The notes beneath the pieces are model-generated. The model was given only the letters and a program-made list of their open reading frames with translations. It ran no database searches and had not been told where the DNA came from. This document shows, piece by piece, positions 1-9,678 of a stretch of 64,000 nucleotides of DNA; the first letter of the stretch is position 1; every line of letters begins with the position of its first letter. The DNA is from JAZGGS01 sp963714405. GTDB lineage: Bacteria; Bacteroidota; Ignavibacteria; Ignavibacteriales; Ignavibacteriaceae. The translations under genes were made by a program, and so were the position numbers. The stretch spans positions 1,054,001-1,118,000 of the forward strand of contig CAVQOH010000002.1 in the NCBI GenBank assembly GCA_963714405.1. The letters run 5' to 3'.

Positions 1-57
1 CTAACTGATATTGGGAATGAAAATTTTCTAAATGATTGGAAAAAACTTAATAGTTAA
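1..57 (+). CDS. C-terminal end of an upstream gene (partial)
   Basis: An open frame from base 1 ends at a TAA at 55-57 and gives an 18-residue tail (LTDIGNENFLNDWKKLNS). It lies 15 bases before the gcvT start on the same strand, so it is probably the last part of a gene cut off by the window edge. Too little is visible to assign a function. Confidence 0.5.
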   Translation, partial: LTDIGNENFLNDWKKLNS

Positions 58-72
58 TACAGATTTTCCACC

Positions 73-1155
73 ATGAAAAAAACAAAATTATTTGATATTC
101 ATAAAAAAGCTAATGCAAAAATTGTTGATTTTGCAGGTTACCAAATGCCCGTTCAATATTCATCAATTTTAGCTGAGCATAAAGCTGTGCGCGATTCTGT
201 CGGAGTGTTTGATGTTTCCCACATGGGTGAGATTTTTATAGAAGGAAATAACGCTCTCGATTTTATACAACATATTACAATTAATGATGCCTCAAAACTT
301 ACCGTTGGCAAAGTTCAATATTCTGCAATGTGTTATGAAAACGGAGGAATTGTTGATGATCTGCTAGTTTATAAACTCGCTGAGAATAAATATATGCTGG
401 TTGTAAATGCAGCCAACATCCAAAAAGATTATAACTGGATGATGGAAAACAATAGCTTTAGTGTTGAAATAAAAAATTCAAGTGAAGATTATTCTTTACT
501 AGCTTTGCAAGGACCCAATTCAGAATTAGTGCTACAGAAACTGATGGACAACAAGATAAACCTGGAATATTATAGTTTTAAAGTGGATAAGGTTGCCGGA
601 AACGAAATGATTGTATCACGAACTGGTTATACAGGCGAGATAGGCTTCGAACTTTATTTTAAAGGAGATGAAAAAGCAGCACATCATATTTGGAATGAAA
701 TATTTACAGCAGGCAAAAAATATGATATTCAACCTGCCGGGCTTGCTGCAAGGGATTCATTAAGACTCGAAATGGGATTTTGCTTATACGGAAATGATAT
801 TGATGAAACAACTAACCCTATTGAAGCAGGTCTTGGATGGATTACAAAGCTTGACAAGGGAAATTTTATTGGTTCTGAATCAATAAATAAAGTAAAAGAA
901 AACGGTATTGAAAGAAAACTGTGTGCAATGATTTCCGATGAAAAATTTTTTCCGAGAAAAGGATATGATATTGTTAAAGACAATGTAAAAATCGGTTCAA
1001 TTACCAGCGGAACGGTTAGCCCTGTTCTTGAAAAACCAATTGCACTTGGTTATATAAAATCAGATTATAATAAAATCGGTTCAGAAGTAAAATTTTCAAT
1101 TAGAGGAAAAGATTTTAAAGCAACAGTTGTTAAGCTTCCGTTTGTTAAAAAGTAA
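73..1155 (+). CDS. gcvT: Aminomethyltransferase, glycine cleavage system T protein
   Basis: The 360-residue product has the usual length of GcvT, which transfers the aminomethyl group from the H-protein lipoyl arm to tetrahydrofolate and releases ammonia. Visible family signatures are the N-terminal DFAGYQMPVQY, FDVSHMGEI near residue 50, a folate-domain TGYTGEIGFELY near residue 188, and AARDSLRLEMGFCLYGNDI near residue 224, followed by the C-terminal barrel domain. The ATG at 73 starts directly at the conserved MKKTKLFDIHKKANAKIVDFAG block. Genes for the other glycine cleavage proteins are not in view. comB follows after 15 bases, so the two may be co-transcribed. Confidence 0.95.
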   Translation: MKKTKLFDIHKKANAKIVDFAGYQMPVQYSSILAEHKAVRDSVGVFDVSHMGEIFIEGNNALDFIQHITINDASKLTVGKVQYSAMCYENGGIVDDLLVYKLAENKYMLVVNAANIQKDYNWMMENNSFSVEIKNSSEDYSLLALQGPNSELVLQKLMDNKINLEYYSFKVDKVAGNEMIVSRTGYTGEIGFELYFKGDEKAAHHIWNEIFTAGKKYDIQPAGLAARDSLRLEMGFCLYGNDIDETTNPIEAGLGWITKLDKGNFIGSESINKVKENGIERKLCAMISDEKFFPRKGYDIVKDNVKIGSITSGTVSPVLEKPIALGYIKSDYNKIGSEVKFSIRGKDFKATVVKLPFVKK

Positions 1156-1170
1156 GGGTAATGTAATTCC

Positions 1171-1908
1171 ATGAATATAAACGTAATATTTTCACCTGTT
1201 AATAAAGATGAACTTTACTTTACGGGTAAAACCACTGTTGTAATAGATGTGCTTCGTGCTTCAACAACAATAATTACTGCGCTTTCAAATGGTGCTAAAG
1301 AAGTAGTACCGGTTGCTACGGTAGAATTTGCAGTGAAAGTTTCAGGGGGAATGTTTGGTGGGCATACTTTGCTTTGTGGGGAAAGGAACACCAAGAAAAT
1401 TGAAGGGTTTGCTCTTGGTAATTCACCCGCTGAGTTTAAACGCAAGATTATTAAAGATAAATCAATTGTTTACTATACAACTAATGGCACAAAAGCAATT
1501 GTTAAAGCAAAATTTTCTGAAAACTTATTTGTTTGCGCATTTAATAATATTAGTGCTGTAGCAAAAACACTTGCTAAGTTAAATAAAGATGTGGAAATTT
1601 TGTGTGCTGGTAATAATAACATGTTTTCTATGGAAGATTCAGTTTGCGCGGGCAAGCTTGTTAGAGAATTGCTAAATATAAAAAAAGAAGTGAATCTATC
1701 TGATTCAGCAAGATGTGTGGTTTCACTGGATGATACCTTTGGTAATGATATTTTAAAAATGCTTAAAGAAACTGAACACGGGAAACTACTTTCCATTTCA
1801 GGATTTGATGACGATTTAAAAATTTGCAGTGAATTTAGTATAAGCGACACTATTCCTCAATTAAATGGGAATGCGCTGCATTTATATAAAGAAAAAATGA
1901 CATCTTAA
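1171..1908 (+). CDS. comB: 2-phosphosulfolactate phosphatase family protein (ComB-like)
   Basis: The 245-residue product matches the ComB family by its opening INVIFSPVNKDELYFTGKT, the VVIDVLRASTTIITAL block near residue 23, a GGHTLLCGERNTKKIEGF-type loop near residue 63, and a C-terminal region beginning AGNNNMFSMEDSVCAG. ComB removes phosphate from 2-phosphosulfolactate in archaeal coenzyme M synthesis. In bacteria without coenzyme M the same family may act on sulfolactate or on other small phospho-acids, so the substrate here is uncertain. It lies between gcvT and ftsK on the same strand with short gaps. Confidence 0.85.
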   Translation: MNINVIFSPVNKDELYFTGKTTVVIDVLRASTTIITALSNGAKEVVPVATVEFAVKVSGGMFGGHTLLCGERNTKKIEGFALGNSPAEFKRKIIKDKSIVYYTTNGTKAIVKAKFSENLFVCAFNNISAVAKTLAKLNKDVEILCAGNNNMFSMEDSVCAGKLVRELLNIKKEVNLSDSARCVVSLDDTFGNDILKMLKETEHGKLLSISGFDDDLKICSEFSISDTIPQLNGNALHLYKEKMTS

Positions 1909-1926
1909 AAATATTTTTTTGCATTA

Positions 1927-4365
1927 ATGGCTGTTAAAAGAAAAAAAATACAAAAGACAAAAAACAATTCTACAGCAAACTTATTCTTTTCTATATCTCG
2001 AGAAAAGAAAATGACCATTCTTGGAATTTTTCTTCTGGTATTTTCTGTGTTCTTATTCCTTTCAGTAATTTCTTACAGCCGCTACGATGAAGCTTTGATG
2101 AATGGATTCTTCAAGGATATAACATCACCAGGTGAAAAAGCTGATATAAATAACTGGCTTGGTATTATAGGAGCGCACATTGCTCACATTCTTATAAAAA
2201 ATACTTTGGGATATTTCTCACTGGCATTTGCATTTATTCTTTTCCTTTGGGGGATTTCATTTTTTAAAAAATTATCATTCAAAATAAAAATTCATCTCTC
2301 AAATTTTTTCATTTTAATCGCGCTTATCCTTTCCGCCTTTTTTGGATTGATGAGTGTAAACTATAATTTACTTAATAGCTCCTATGAGCTCAGAGGTAAA
2401 ATAGGAGAATATCTTGGGGGGGCATTGGCCGGGTTACTTGGTGGTATAGGTGGTTTGTTACTTCTTCTATTTGTATTTGTAGCAGTTCTTATTTTTGCAT
2501 TCGATTTAAAAATTGAAAGCATAATTGGATTGTTTAAATCTGTTTTTATTAGCCAACCCAGAACCAACATTAAAATAAATAAAAACAATGAAGCTGCAGA
2601 ATCAAACCTGGATAAAATTAAAAAGTTAAGTAGTAGAAAAAAGAAGGATAAAGATATACAAGAGGAAACCGTGTTAACCGCAGAGCAGTTGATTAATGAA
2701 GGGGTTGATAAAAAAACTAACATAAGAATTATTAGAAAAAACGAGAATTATCCTGCTGATGAACCAAATGAAGTGATAAGTGAAGAAAGAAAAAAAGTTA
2801 ATCTTGAGAAAACTGGTGAAGTTCCTGCAAGAGAATTTAAAAGAGATGAAGAAGAAAAACTTCCGGAACCATGGGAAGAAAATATCGATTTTAAAATGGC
2901 TGGAATTGAATTACTTAAACAGGGTCCCGAAGAAAATTTTAAGGTTACAGAGGAAGAATTAAAGAAAAACGCTGAACTCTTAAAGGAAAAACTAAAACTT
3001 TTTGATATAGATATAAAGGATATTTCAGTTACACCTGGTCCCGTTGTCACACTTTACGAAATTGTACCCGCACCAGGTGTTAAAATCAGTAAAATAGTTG
3101 GATTAGAAAATGATATAGCTCTCGCTTTAGCAGCAAAAGGAATACGAATTATTGCCCCGATACCGGGTAAGGGTGCAATAGGTGTAGAAATACCAAATGC
3201 AGAAGCAGAACTTGTTAATGCACGCTCTGTTATTAGTAAAATTTCTGAATCAAAAGCTGAACTACCTCTTTCACTTGGTAAAACAATAAGCGGGGATGTT
3301 TACATTGCAGATCTTGCACTTATGCCGCATTTACTTATTGCTGGTTCTACCGGTTCAGGAAAAAGCGTTGGTATAAATATGATCATTAGTAGTTTACTTT
3401 ACACAAAACATCCTTCTGAAGTTAAGTTTATTATGGTAGATCCTAAAAAGATCGAGCTATCTTTTTATAATAAATTAAGAAGGCATTATCTTGCTGTTTC
3501 ACCTGATCTTGAAGAAGAAATTATCACTGCTCCACAAAATGCCGTCTTAATGTTAAAATCTGTTGAAACGGAAATGGAACAACGTTATGATAGGCTTGCA
3601 AAAGCAGGTGTTAGAAACATTGTAGATTACAACCGTAAAGTAAATAATCCATCAACAAAACCGCACGATACTGAAACAATAAAGCATCATCATCTTCCCT
3701 ATCTTGTTATTGTAATTGATGAACTTGCAGATTTAATGATTACAGCAGGTAAAGATGTTGAAGAGCCCATTACCAGGCTTGCTCAACTAGCCCGTGCTGT
3801 TGGCATTCATCTTGTTTTAGCCACACAGAGACCATCAGTTAATGTTATTACTGGAGTTATAAAAGCAAACTTCAGTTCAAGAATTGCATACCAGGTAGCT
3901 ACAAAAATTGATTCGCGTACTATTCTTGATATGAATGGAGCGGAACAGTTATTAGGAAAGGGAGATATGCTCTTTATGCCAACTGGTTCACCAAAACCCA
4001 TTCGTATTCAAAATGCCTTTATTACAACAGAAGAAGTTGAAAAGATAGCTAACTATATTTATTCGCAGCCAGCTTATTCAAAACCTTATTTTCTTCCTTC
4101 AATATATGAAAAGAAGAAAAGTTCAACCAGAGGATTTGCAGATGTTGATCCCATGTTTGAAGAAGCTGCAAAAGTTATTGTGAGACACCAGCAGGGCTCC
4201 GTATCTTTACTTCAGAGAAAACTAAAACTTGGTTATTCACGTGCTGCCAGAATTGTTGATCAACTGGAAGAAGCTGGAATTGTAGGCCCTAACGATGGAA
4301 GCAAGGCCCGGGTGGTTTTAGTAGAAAATGAAGAACAGCTCGAAACTGTACTCAGATCATTATAA
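1927..4365 (+). CDS. ftsK: DNA translocase FtsK/SpoIIIE
   Basis: The 812-residue protein has the three-part FtsK layout. About five membrane segments lie in residues 30-200, followed by a charged linker rich in Lys and Glu (about 205-330), then the motor. The motor has a Walker A GSTGSGKSVG near residue 473 and a Walker B region VIVIDELADLM near 593. The C-terminal 70 residues form the winged-helix gamma domain (QQGSVSLLQRKLKLGYSRAAR), which reads KOPS-like sequences. FtsK pumps chromosome DNA at the division septum and activates XerCD recombination; a XerC/D-type recombinase is encoded at 27459. The linker is short compared with Escherichia coli FtsK, as is common outside Proteobacteria. Confidence 0.96.
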   Translation: MAVKRKKIQKTKNNSTANLFFSISREKKMTILGIFLLVFSVFLFLSVISYSRYDEALMNGFFKDITSPGEKADINNWLGIIGAHIAHILIKNTLGYFSLAFAFILFLWGISFFKKLSFKIKIHLSNFFILIALILSAFFGLMSVNYNLLNSSYELRGKIGEYLGGALAGLLGGIGGLLLLLFVFVAVLIFAFDLKIESIIGLFKSVFISQPRTNIKINKNNEAAESNLDKIKKLSSRKKKDKDIQEETVLTAEQLINEGVDKKTNIRIIRKNENYPADEPNEVISEERKKVNLEKTGEVPAREFKRDEEEKLPEPWEENIDFKMAGIELLKQGPEENFKVTEEELKKNAELLKEKLKLFDIDIKDISVTPGPVVTLYEIVPAPGVKISKIVGLENDIALALAAKGIRIIAPIPGKGAIGVEIPNAEAELVNARSVISKISESKAELPLSLGKTISGDVYIADLALMPHLLIAGSTGSGKSVGINMIISSLLYTKHPSEVKFIMVDPKKIELSFYNKLRRHYLAVSPDLEEEIITAPQNAVLMLKSVETEMEQRYDRLAKAGVRNIVDYNRKVNNPSTKPHDTETIKHHHLPYLVIVIDELADLMITAGKDVEEPITRLAQLARAVGIHLVLATQRPSVNVITGVIKANFSSRIAYQVATKIDSRTILDMNGAEQLLGKGDMLFMPTGSPKPIRIQNAFITTEEVEKIANYIYSQPAYSKPYFLPSIYEKKKSSTRGFADVDPMFEEAAKVIVRHQQGSVSLLQRKLKLGYSRAARIVDQLEEAGIVGPNDGSKARVVLVENEEQLETVLRSL

Positions 4366-4375
4366 ATACATAATT

Positions 4376-5008
4376 ATGAATAGATTATTTAAACTGAATA
4401 ACGCGGTCTTAATTGCTTTACTATTACTCCTTGGTTGTTTTGGCAGCACTCCTGTTATAGCACAAACGGATGGGGCAAAATTATTAGAAGCGATTCAGGA
4501 AAAATTTAATGAGATAACAGATCTATCTGCCACATTTACTCAATCAGTTAACAGGGCAACAAAGCTTACTGGAAAGATATTTTATAAAAAATATAATAAG
4601 ATAAAATTTGAACTGGATAATCTTATAATTGTTTCGGATGGAGGAACTAACTGGAACTACAACAAGAAAGAAAACAAATTAATTATCAGCAGCTATGATG
4701 AAGATGATCCAGGTTTGTTTTCGTTGGAAAATATCATATTTAAATATCCTGAAGAATGTGAAATAACCGCTTATATTGATGATAACCAGGAAGTTCTAAT
4801 GTTAATGCCTAAAACATCATTACTTAATTTTAACTCGGTAAAATTATGGATAAACAATAGTAGTTTGATTGTAAAAGCCTTAGTTGATGATCCAACGGCT
4901 GGAATAGTGCAGTTTGATTTGAATAATTATAAATTAAACCAAGACCTACCAGATTCAGAGTTTACATTTACACAGCCGGAAGGAAGTAAAGTTATTGATC
5001 TCAGGTAA
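4376..5008 (+). CDS. lolA: Outer membrane lipoprotein carrier protein LolA-like
   Basis: The ATG at 4376, 10 bases after the ftsK stop, gives a 210-residue protein with a clear signal peptide (hydrophobic run at residues 9-25, cleavage near VIAQTDG). The frame is open upstream into ftsK, but that start would lose the signal peptide. The mature part matches the LolA fold family: an EKFNEITDLSATFTQS opening, a KLTGKIFYKKYNKIKFE strand pair, and the VSDGGTNWNYNKKENKLII block. LolA carries lipoproteins across the periplasm to the outer membrane. Position downstream of ftsK matches the ftsK-lolA order seen in many bacteria. Confidence 0.85.
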   Translation: MNRLFKLNNAVLIALLLLLGCFGSTPVIAQTDGAKLLEAIQEKFNEITDLSATFTQSVNRATKLTGKIFYKKYNKIKFELDNLIIVSDGGTNWNYNKKENKLIISSYDEDDPGLFSLENIIFKYPEECEITAYIDDNQEVLMLMPKTSLLNFNSVKLWINNSSLIVKALVDDPTAGIVQFDLNNYKLNQDLPDSEFTFTQPEGSKVIDLR

Positions 5009-6050
5009 TTCTAAAAAAATTCCAGCATTAAGAGGGCTGTTAAATTTTTTAATCTCCATTGGTCTCGCAGCAGTTTTTCTTTTCATTGCATTTAATGATG
5101 TAAACCTTGGTGAAGTTTTTTCGCTGGTTTCTTCAGCATCGTTTTTCTGGTTAATAGTTTTTGCCTTATCAACTATGGCAAGCCATTATGTAAGAGCAAT
5201 TCGCTGGAAGGTTATTTTGCACTCGGTTAAACCTGATGCATCAATGAAACACCTGTTTGGCGCACTTATGGTTGGTTATGGTGTTAATTGTGTAACTCCA
5301 AAATTAGGTGAGGTTACAAGAGCAATTCTTCTTGGAAAGTGGGAGGGATTATCAAGAACATCTATGTTTGGAACCGTAATAGTTGAACGGGTGATTGATC
5401 TGGTTTCACTTGGTGTTGCAGTTTTGGTTTCAGCATTTTTATGGAGTGGCAATCTCTATTCTACTTTTCCCTGGCTTGAAACAACTCTATATCTATCTGC
5501 ATTTGTTATGCTCACAATATTCTTAGTGATTTACCTATCCGTTAGGTTTAAGGAAAAATTTTATGGAATAATAATTAAACTGTTTGAGAGGTTTTCTAAA
5601 AAATGGGCTGAAAAACTTGCTTACATTTTTGAAATGCTTATTCAGGGCTTTACTAGTCTAAAAGGTTTCAAAAATTATTTGAACACCGTCGTGCTTACTG
5701 TTATTATGTTATTGCTTTATGGATTAAGTTCTTATCTTGGTTTTTTAATGTTGGGGCTTGATAGACTTCAACCTGTAAATTATCAGATGGCTTGGGTGTT
5801 AATGAGTATAAGTGCAATAGGAGTTGTGATTCCCACACCCGGCGGAACAGGTTCATATCATGCTTTGGCAAAATCAACGCTCGTTTTATTGTTTGGTTTT
5901 GGAGAAACCATTAGTGCGGCTTATGCCTTTCTTACTCATGCGGTATCATATGTTATGTTCATTTTTGCAACCCTGGTTATACTCGTAATACTAAACAGGC
6001 ATCATATAAATATTTTTAAATTGGTTAAAACAGATCTGGAAGAATCATGA
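4995..6050 (+). CDS. Lysylphosphatidylglycerol synthase TM-region family membrane protein (UPF0104)
   Basis: The 351-residue protein has about eight hydrophobic segments and the LPG_synthase_TM signatures: a SHYVRAIRWKVIL motif near residue 63, GYGVNCVTPKLGEVTRA near residue 93, and IPTPGGTGSYHALAKS near residue 282. The family includes the membrane part of MprF and related putative flippases; the substrate is not known. The start is a TTG at 4995 that overlaps the last 14 bases of the lolA-like gene. No ATG is available before the first membrane segment. Its end overlaps the next gene by 4 bases (ATGA), which argues for translational coupling. Confidence 0.85.
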   Translation: MISGNSKKIPALRGLLNFLISIGLAAVFLFIAFNDVNLGEVFSLVSSASFFWLIVFALSTMASHYVRAIRWKVILHSVKPDASMKHLFGALMVGYGVNCVTPKLGEVTRAILLGKWEGLSRTSMFGTVIVERVIDLVSLGVAVLVSAFLWSGNLYSTFPWLETTLYLSAFVMLTIFLVIYLSVRFKEKFYGIIIKLFERFSKKWAEKLAYIFEMLIQGFTSLKGFKNYLNTVVLTVIMLLLYGLSSYLGFLMLGLDRLQPVNYQMAWVLMSISAIGVVIPTPGGTGSYHALAKSTLVLLFGFGETISAAYAFLTHAVSYVMFIFATLVILVILNRHHINIFKLVKTDLEES

Positions 6051-6706
6051 AAATTTTTTATTTAACGTTTCTTGTATTGTTCATAGCAACATTTGCAAAT
6101 GCCCAAACAGAAATAAAAGCTACAATGGGAATTAACTTTATGAGTGTTCCTTCAGTACAGGATTATATAAACCAAAGTAATCTAACAGAATCTAACGTAG
6201 GGACTTTCAACTCGACGGTGATTTTTTCTGGCGAGGTTGGGTACTTTTTAAGCCGTAATTTTGAATTGAGTATTGAAATCCCTTACCAGATTTACTCACA
6301 TAACAGTAACCTTGGGCTTGGGCAGTATGAATTAACTTATAATTCCATACTACCATCATTGATGGCGTACTATGCAATAATTGGTGAAGGATACAATTTT
6401 AAATTTGGCGGAGGAGCAGGTCCGCGATTTGTATTGGTTAACGAATCAAAGAAATGGCTTGGAAGCGAAGTTGATTATAGCTCAGCAGGAGTTGGTTTTA
6501 TTCTGAGAGCAGAAGGAAATACAAGTTTAAGCGAAAATCTTTATGCAAATATAGGCGTAGATATCAGATACGATATTAATGGTGAACCAGCTGATAATAA
6601 TGGAGATTCGTTAAAGAATAATGTTTTAAATGAAACTGTAAACTTCAATTCTTTTTCTGCGGGTGTAAAACTTGGAATATCTTATATGTTCGGAGTAACT
6701 GATTGA
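6047..6706 (+). CDS. Secreted outer-membrane beta-barrel protein, function unknown
   Basis: The 219-residue product begins with a signal peptide (MKIFYLTFLVLFIATFANAQ). The remainder is made of alternating hydrophobic/polar strands with aromatic girdle residues and Gly-rich turns (YNFKFGGGAGPRFVLV near residue 121). It ends in SYMFGVTD, with an aromatic residue near the C terminus as in outer-membrane barrels of about eight strands. No enzyme motif is visible. It is tightly coupled at both ends, overlapping the LPG_synthase-like gene and uppP by four bases each, so it belongs to an envelope-related operon. The specific role cannot be inferred. Confidence 0.7.
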   Translation: MKIFYLTFLVLFIATFANAQTEIKATMGINFMSVPSVQDYINQSNLTESNVGTFNSTVIFSGEVGYFLSRNFELSIEIPYQIYSHNSNLGLGQYELTYNSILPSLMAYYAIIGEGYNFKFGGGAGPRFVLVNESKKWLGSEVDYSSAGVGFILRAEGNTSLSENLYANIGVDIRYDINGEPADNNGDSLKNNVLNETVNFNSFSAGVKLGISYMFGVTD

Positions 6707-7551
6707 GCATTATTGAAGCAATTTTCTTAGGTATTTTACAAGGTCTATCCGAATTTCTTCCTATTAGCAGCACAGGGCACCTAACAGTGGCTGGTCATCT
6801 ATTAAATCTTGTTTCTACTGAGCACCCTGAAAGATGGACAGGGTTTCTTGGAATAGTTCAACTTGGCACTTTAGCTTCTATATTAATATATTTTGCAAAA
6901 GATATTTTTCATATAACCTCTTCTTTCATAAAAGAAAATTTAGTTCATCAAAAAAAGCTTAGCAATCAAAGCATAGAATCCCGCTTAGGATGGCTGATAA
7001 TAATAGGCTCAATACCTGTTGTAGTTATTGGATTTGCATTTGAAGATTTTATTGAAGGTGCATATACAAAAAATTTATATGTAATTTCTTTCGGGCTTAT
7101 AGGATTAGCAATTGTATTAGCTATTGCTGAAAAGATAGCAAGGTTTAAAAAGGATATAAACAATGTAACAATTTTAGATTCTGTAATTATTGGTATTGCA
7201 CAGGTTCTTGCTTTAATTCCCGGTTCATCACGTTCAGGAACAACAATTACAGCAGGATTATTTTTAGGTTTAAAGCGCGATGTGGCAGCACGGTTTTCTT
7301 TTTTATTAAGCATACCGGCTGTTTTGGGCAGCGGAATTTTTCAATTAGTAGATTCCTTAGAATATCTTAACAGTGGTATAGCATTGGATTTGATTGTAGC
7401 AACAGTATTTTCTGCAATTAGTGGTTACATTGCAATTGATTTTTTAATTAAGTTCTTAAAAAACCATACAACATTTCTTTTTATTTATTATCGAATAGCA
7501 ATTGGGCTAATAATTTTGATTTTTCTATTAACAAATTTTATACAACTTTAA
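6703..7551 (+). CDS. uppP: Undecaprenyl-diphosphatase UppP (BacA)
   Basis: The 282-residue polytopic membrane protein has the UppP signatures: GILQGLSEFLPISSTGHLT at the N terminus and the catalytic-loop PGSSRSGTTITAG near residue 174. UppP dephosphorylates undecaprenyl diphosphate so that the lipid carrier can be reused for peptidoglycan and surface polysaccharide synthesis. The start is TTG at 6703, inside the stop of the preceding gene (overlap of four bases). The length is close to the usual 265-285 residues. Confidence 0.95.
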   Translation: MSIIEAIFLGILQGLSEFLPISSTGHLTVAGHLLNLVSTEHPERWTGFLGIVQLGTLASILIYFAKDIFHITSSFIKENLVHQKKLSNQSIESRLGWLIIIGSIPVVVIGFAFEDFIEGAYTKNLYVISFGLIGLAIVLAIAEKIARFKKDINNVTILDSVIIGIAQVLALIPGSSRSGTTITAGLFLGLKRDVAARFSFLLSIPAVLGSGIFQLVDSLEYLNSGIALDLIVATVFSAISGYIAIDFLIKFLKNHTTFLFIYYRIAIGLIILIFLLTNFIQL

Positions 7552-7561
7552 AGGAGGTAAA

Positions 7562-8161
7562 ATGAAACGCAGTGTAGTTGCTTTGGTGTTTTTACTAACG
7601 ATTGTTGGATGCCAAAGTTCAGACACAGTTAAGAAAGAAACAGAAGAAACAATCTCAAAAAAGGAAGAAACAAATATGCCGGAATCAGTAACAGTTGCAG
7701 TTATAAACACCAATATGGGTACCATCGAAATTGAATTATTTGCAGATAAAACGCCTAAAACAGTAGAAAATTTTGTGGGTTTGGCAAATAAGGGATACTA
7801 TGATGGAATAATATTTCATCGTGTGATAGCAGATTTTATGATACAAGGAGGTGATCCTACGGGTACAGGGCGCGGTGGATCAAGTTTATGGGGTACGAGT
7901 TTTGAGGATGAGTTTATTCACGAATTAAGACATGATTCCCCTGGGATTCTATCCATGGCGAATTCCGGACCTAATACAAACGGCAGCCAGTTTTTTATAA
8001 CTTTAGTTCCAACTCCTTGGCTGGATGGTAAACATACTGTTTTTGGTAAAGTGATTAATGGAATGAACGTTGTGAATGATATTGGTACAGTAAAAACAGG
8101 TCCTGGTGATAAACCTGTTGAAGATATTAAAATGATAAGCGTAAAAATTGAACAAAGATAA
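7562..8161 (+). CDS. Cyclophilin-type peptidyl-prolyl cis-trans isomerase, lipoprotein
   Basis: The 199-residue product starts with a lipoprotein signal ending at a lipobox (LTIVGC, Cys 17), then a Lys/Glu-rich linker, then a complete cyclophilin domain. Domain signatures are TNMGTIEIELF, the active-site FHRVIADFMIQGGDPTGTGRGG near residue 84, and GSQFFITLVPTPWLDGKHTVFG near residue 138. It should catalyse prolyl isomerisation on the periplasmic side of a membrane. A strong ribosome-binding site (AAAGGAGGT) lies just upstream of the ATG, within and after the end of uppP. Confidence 0.93.
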   Translation: MKRSVVALVFLLTIVGCQSSDTVKKETEETISKKEETNMPESVTVAVINTNMGTIEIELFADKTPKTVENFVGLANKGYYDGIIFHRVIADFMIQGGDPTGTGRGGSSLWGTSFEDEFIHELRHDSPGILSMANSGPNTNGSQFFITLVPTPWLDGKHTVFGKVINGMNVVNDIGTVKTGPGDKPVEDIKMISVKIEQR

Positions 8162-8193
8162 ATAGTTTAAGTGTTAAACAACCACCACTGCAA

Positions 8194-9675
8194 ATGAAAC
8201 AGCAAGAGTATTTTTCATCAAGGTGGGCGTTAGTAATTGCCTCAATTGGTATTGCCGTTGGAACTGGTAATATCTGGCGATTTTCACGCATTGTTGCCCA
8301 AAATGGTGGTGGTTCCTTTCTTATTCCCTGGGTAATATTTCTTCTTATCTGGTCGGTTCCTTTATTAATAGCTGAGTTTGCAATTGGCAAATCATCAAGA
8401 ATGGGGCCTGTAGGTGCAATTGCAAAAACTGCGGGGAAAAATTTTGGATGGATGGGAGCCTATATTGTTTTTGTTTCAGCTGCAATAATGTTTTACTATT
8501 CAGTTGTAACAGGATGGTGTATAAGGTATTTTATTTCTGCATTCTCAGGTGAATTGTTTAACACTACAGAACATCTTGCTTACTGGAATGAATTTACTTC
8601 CGGTTACCAACCACTTTTTTTTCATATTATTGCCATGGTGCTCGTAGCACTTGTAGTTTTTAGAGGTATTAATAAAGGCGTTGAAAGAGTAACAAAATTT
8701 CTGGTTCCATCTCTTCTAATTATTCTTTTTGTGCTGTTTATCCGTGCTGTTACTTTACCAAATGCAGTTGAAGGTATAAAATATTTCTTTACTCCGGATA
8801 TGAAGGTAATCCTTGATCACAAAGTTTGGCTAAACGCATTAACACAAAATGCATGGGATACTGGTGCCGGTTGGGGATTGATATTAACATATGCTGTTTA
8901 TATGAGAAAGCGTGAGGACATATCACTTAATGCTGCACTTATAGGTTTTGGGAATAATGCGATATCAATTTTAGCAGGGATTACAATTTTTTCTACAGTG
9001 TTTGCACTTAGCTCTGTCGATGCTATGCAGCAGGTTTCTGAGAGCGGACCGGCAAATACAGGGTTAACCTTCATTTATTTACCGTTACTTTTTTCAAAAA
9101 TATCTGATAGTAATTTTGTTAATTTAATTTTTGCTTCGCTGTTCTTCCTCGGATTGTTCTTCGCAGCATTTACATCATTAATATCAATGGTAGAACTATC
9201 AACAAGAACACTTATAGATATAGGGTTAAAAAGAAAGAAAGCATTAATTATTGTTGCTACTTTAGCAATTTTACTGGGAATTCCTTCTGCGATAGATCTT
9301 CGTTTTCTTGCTAACCAGGATTGGGTTTGGGGTGTTGGATTAATTTTAAGCGGTGCTTTCATTTCATTTTCAATTATCAAATATGGCGTAGAAAAATTCC
9401 GTAGACAGATAATAAACGGGTATGGAAGTGATATTAAAATTGGTAAATGGTATAATTATGTTATTGGAATATTAGTTCCCGTACAGGTTGTTGTACTTGT
9501 TAGTTGGTGGCTTATCTCTTCAATATCCTGGGATGCTGAATGGTGGAATCCTTTTCATTCGGAGAATTTTGGAACTGTAATTTTTCAATGGCTAATTGTA
9601 ATAACGATTTTAATATTTATGAATAAATTTTTAGTTAATAAAACTATAAATGGCAAATCATATGTTGAAGGATAG
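8194..9675 (+). CDS. Sodium-dependent transporter of the neurotransmitter:sodium symporter (NSS/SNF) family
   Basis: The 493-residue protein has about 12 membrane segments and the NSS first-helix signature IASIGIAVGTGNIWRF (residues 16-31), which forms the Na+/substrate site in LeuT-type carriers. A helix-6-like segment (QNAWDTGAGWGLILTYAVY) near residue 218 is also present. Bacterial members import amino acids with sodium. The specific substrate cannot be read from the sequence, but the small MetS-like protein encoded immediately downstream suggests the MetP-type methionine/alanine carriers. Start ATG at 8194. Confidence 0.93.
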   Translation: MKQQEYFSSRWALVIASIGIAVGTGNIWRFSRIVAQNGGGSFLIPWVIFLLIWSVPLLIAEFAIGKSSRMGPVGAIAKTAGKNFGWMGAYIVFVSAAIMFYYSVVTGWCIRYFISAFSGELFNTTEHLAYWNEFTSGYQPLFFHIIAMVLVALVVFRGINKGVERVTKFLVPSLLIILFVLFIRAVTLPNAVEGIKYFFTPDMKVILDHKVWLNALTQNAWDTGAGWGLILTYAVYMRKREDISLNAALIGFGNNAISILAGITIFSTVFALSSVDAMQQVSESGPANTGLTFIYLPLLFSKISDSNFVNLIFASLFFLGLFFAAFTSLISMVELSTRTLIDIGLKRKKALIIVATLAILLGIPSAIDLRFLANQDWVWGVGLILSGAFISFSIIKYGVEKFRRQIINGYGSDIKIGKWYNYVIGILVPVQVVVLVSWWLISSISWDAEWWNPFHSENFGTVIFQWLIVITILIFMNKFLVNKTINGKSYVEG

Positions 9676-9678
9676 ATA

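Noticed and set aside
4328..4375. Longer start for the LolA-like gene
   Set aside because: The extra codons overlap ftsK and would bury the signal peptide; the ATG at 4376 fits better.
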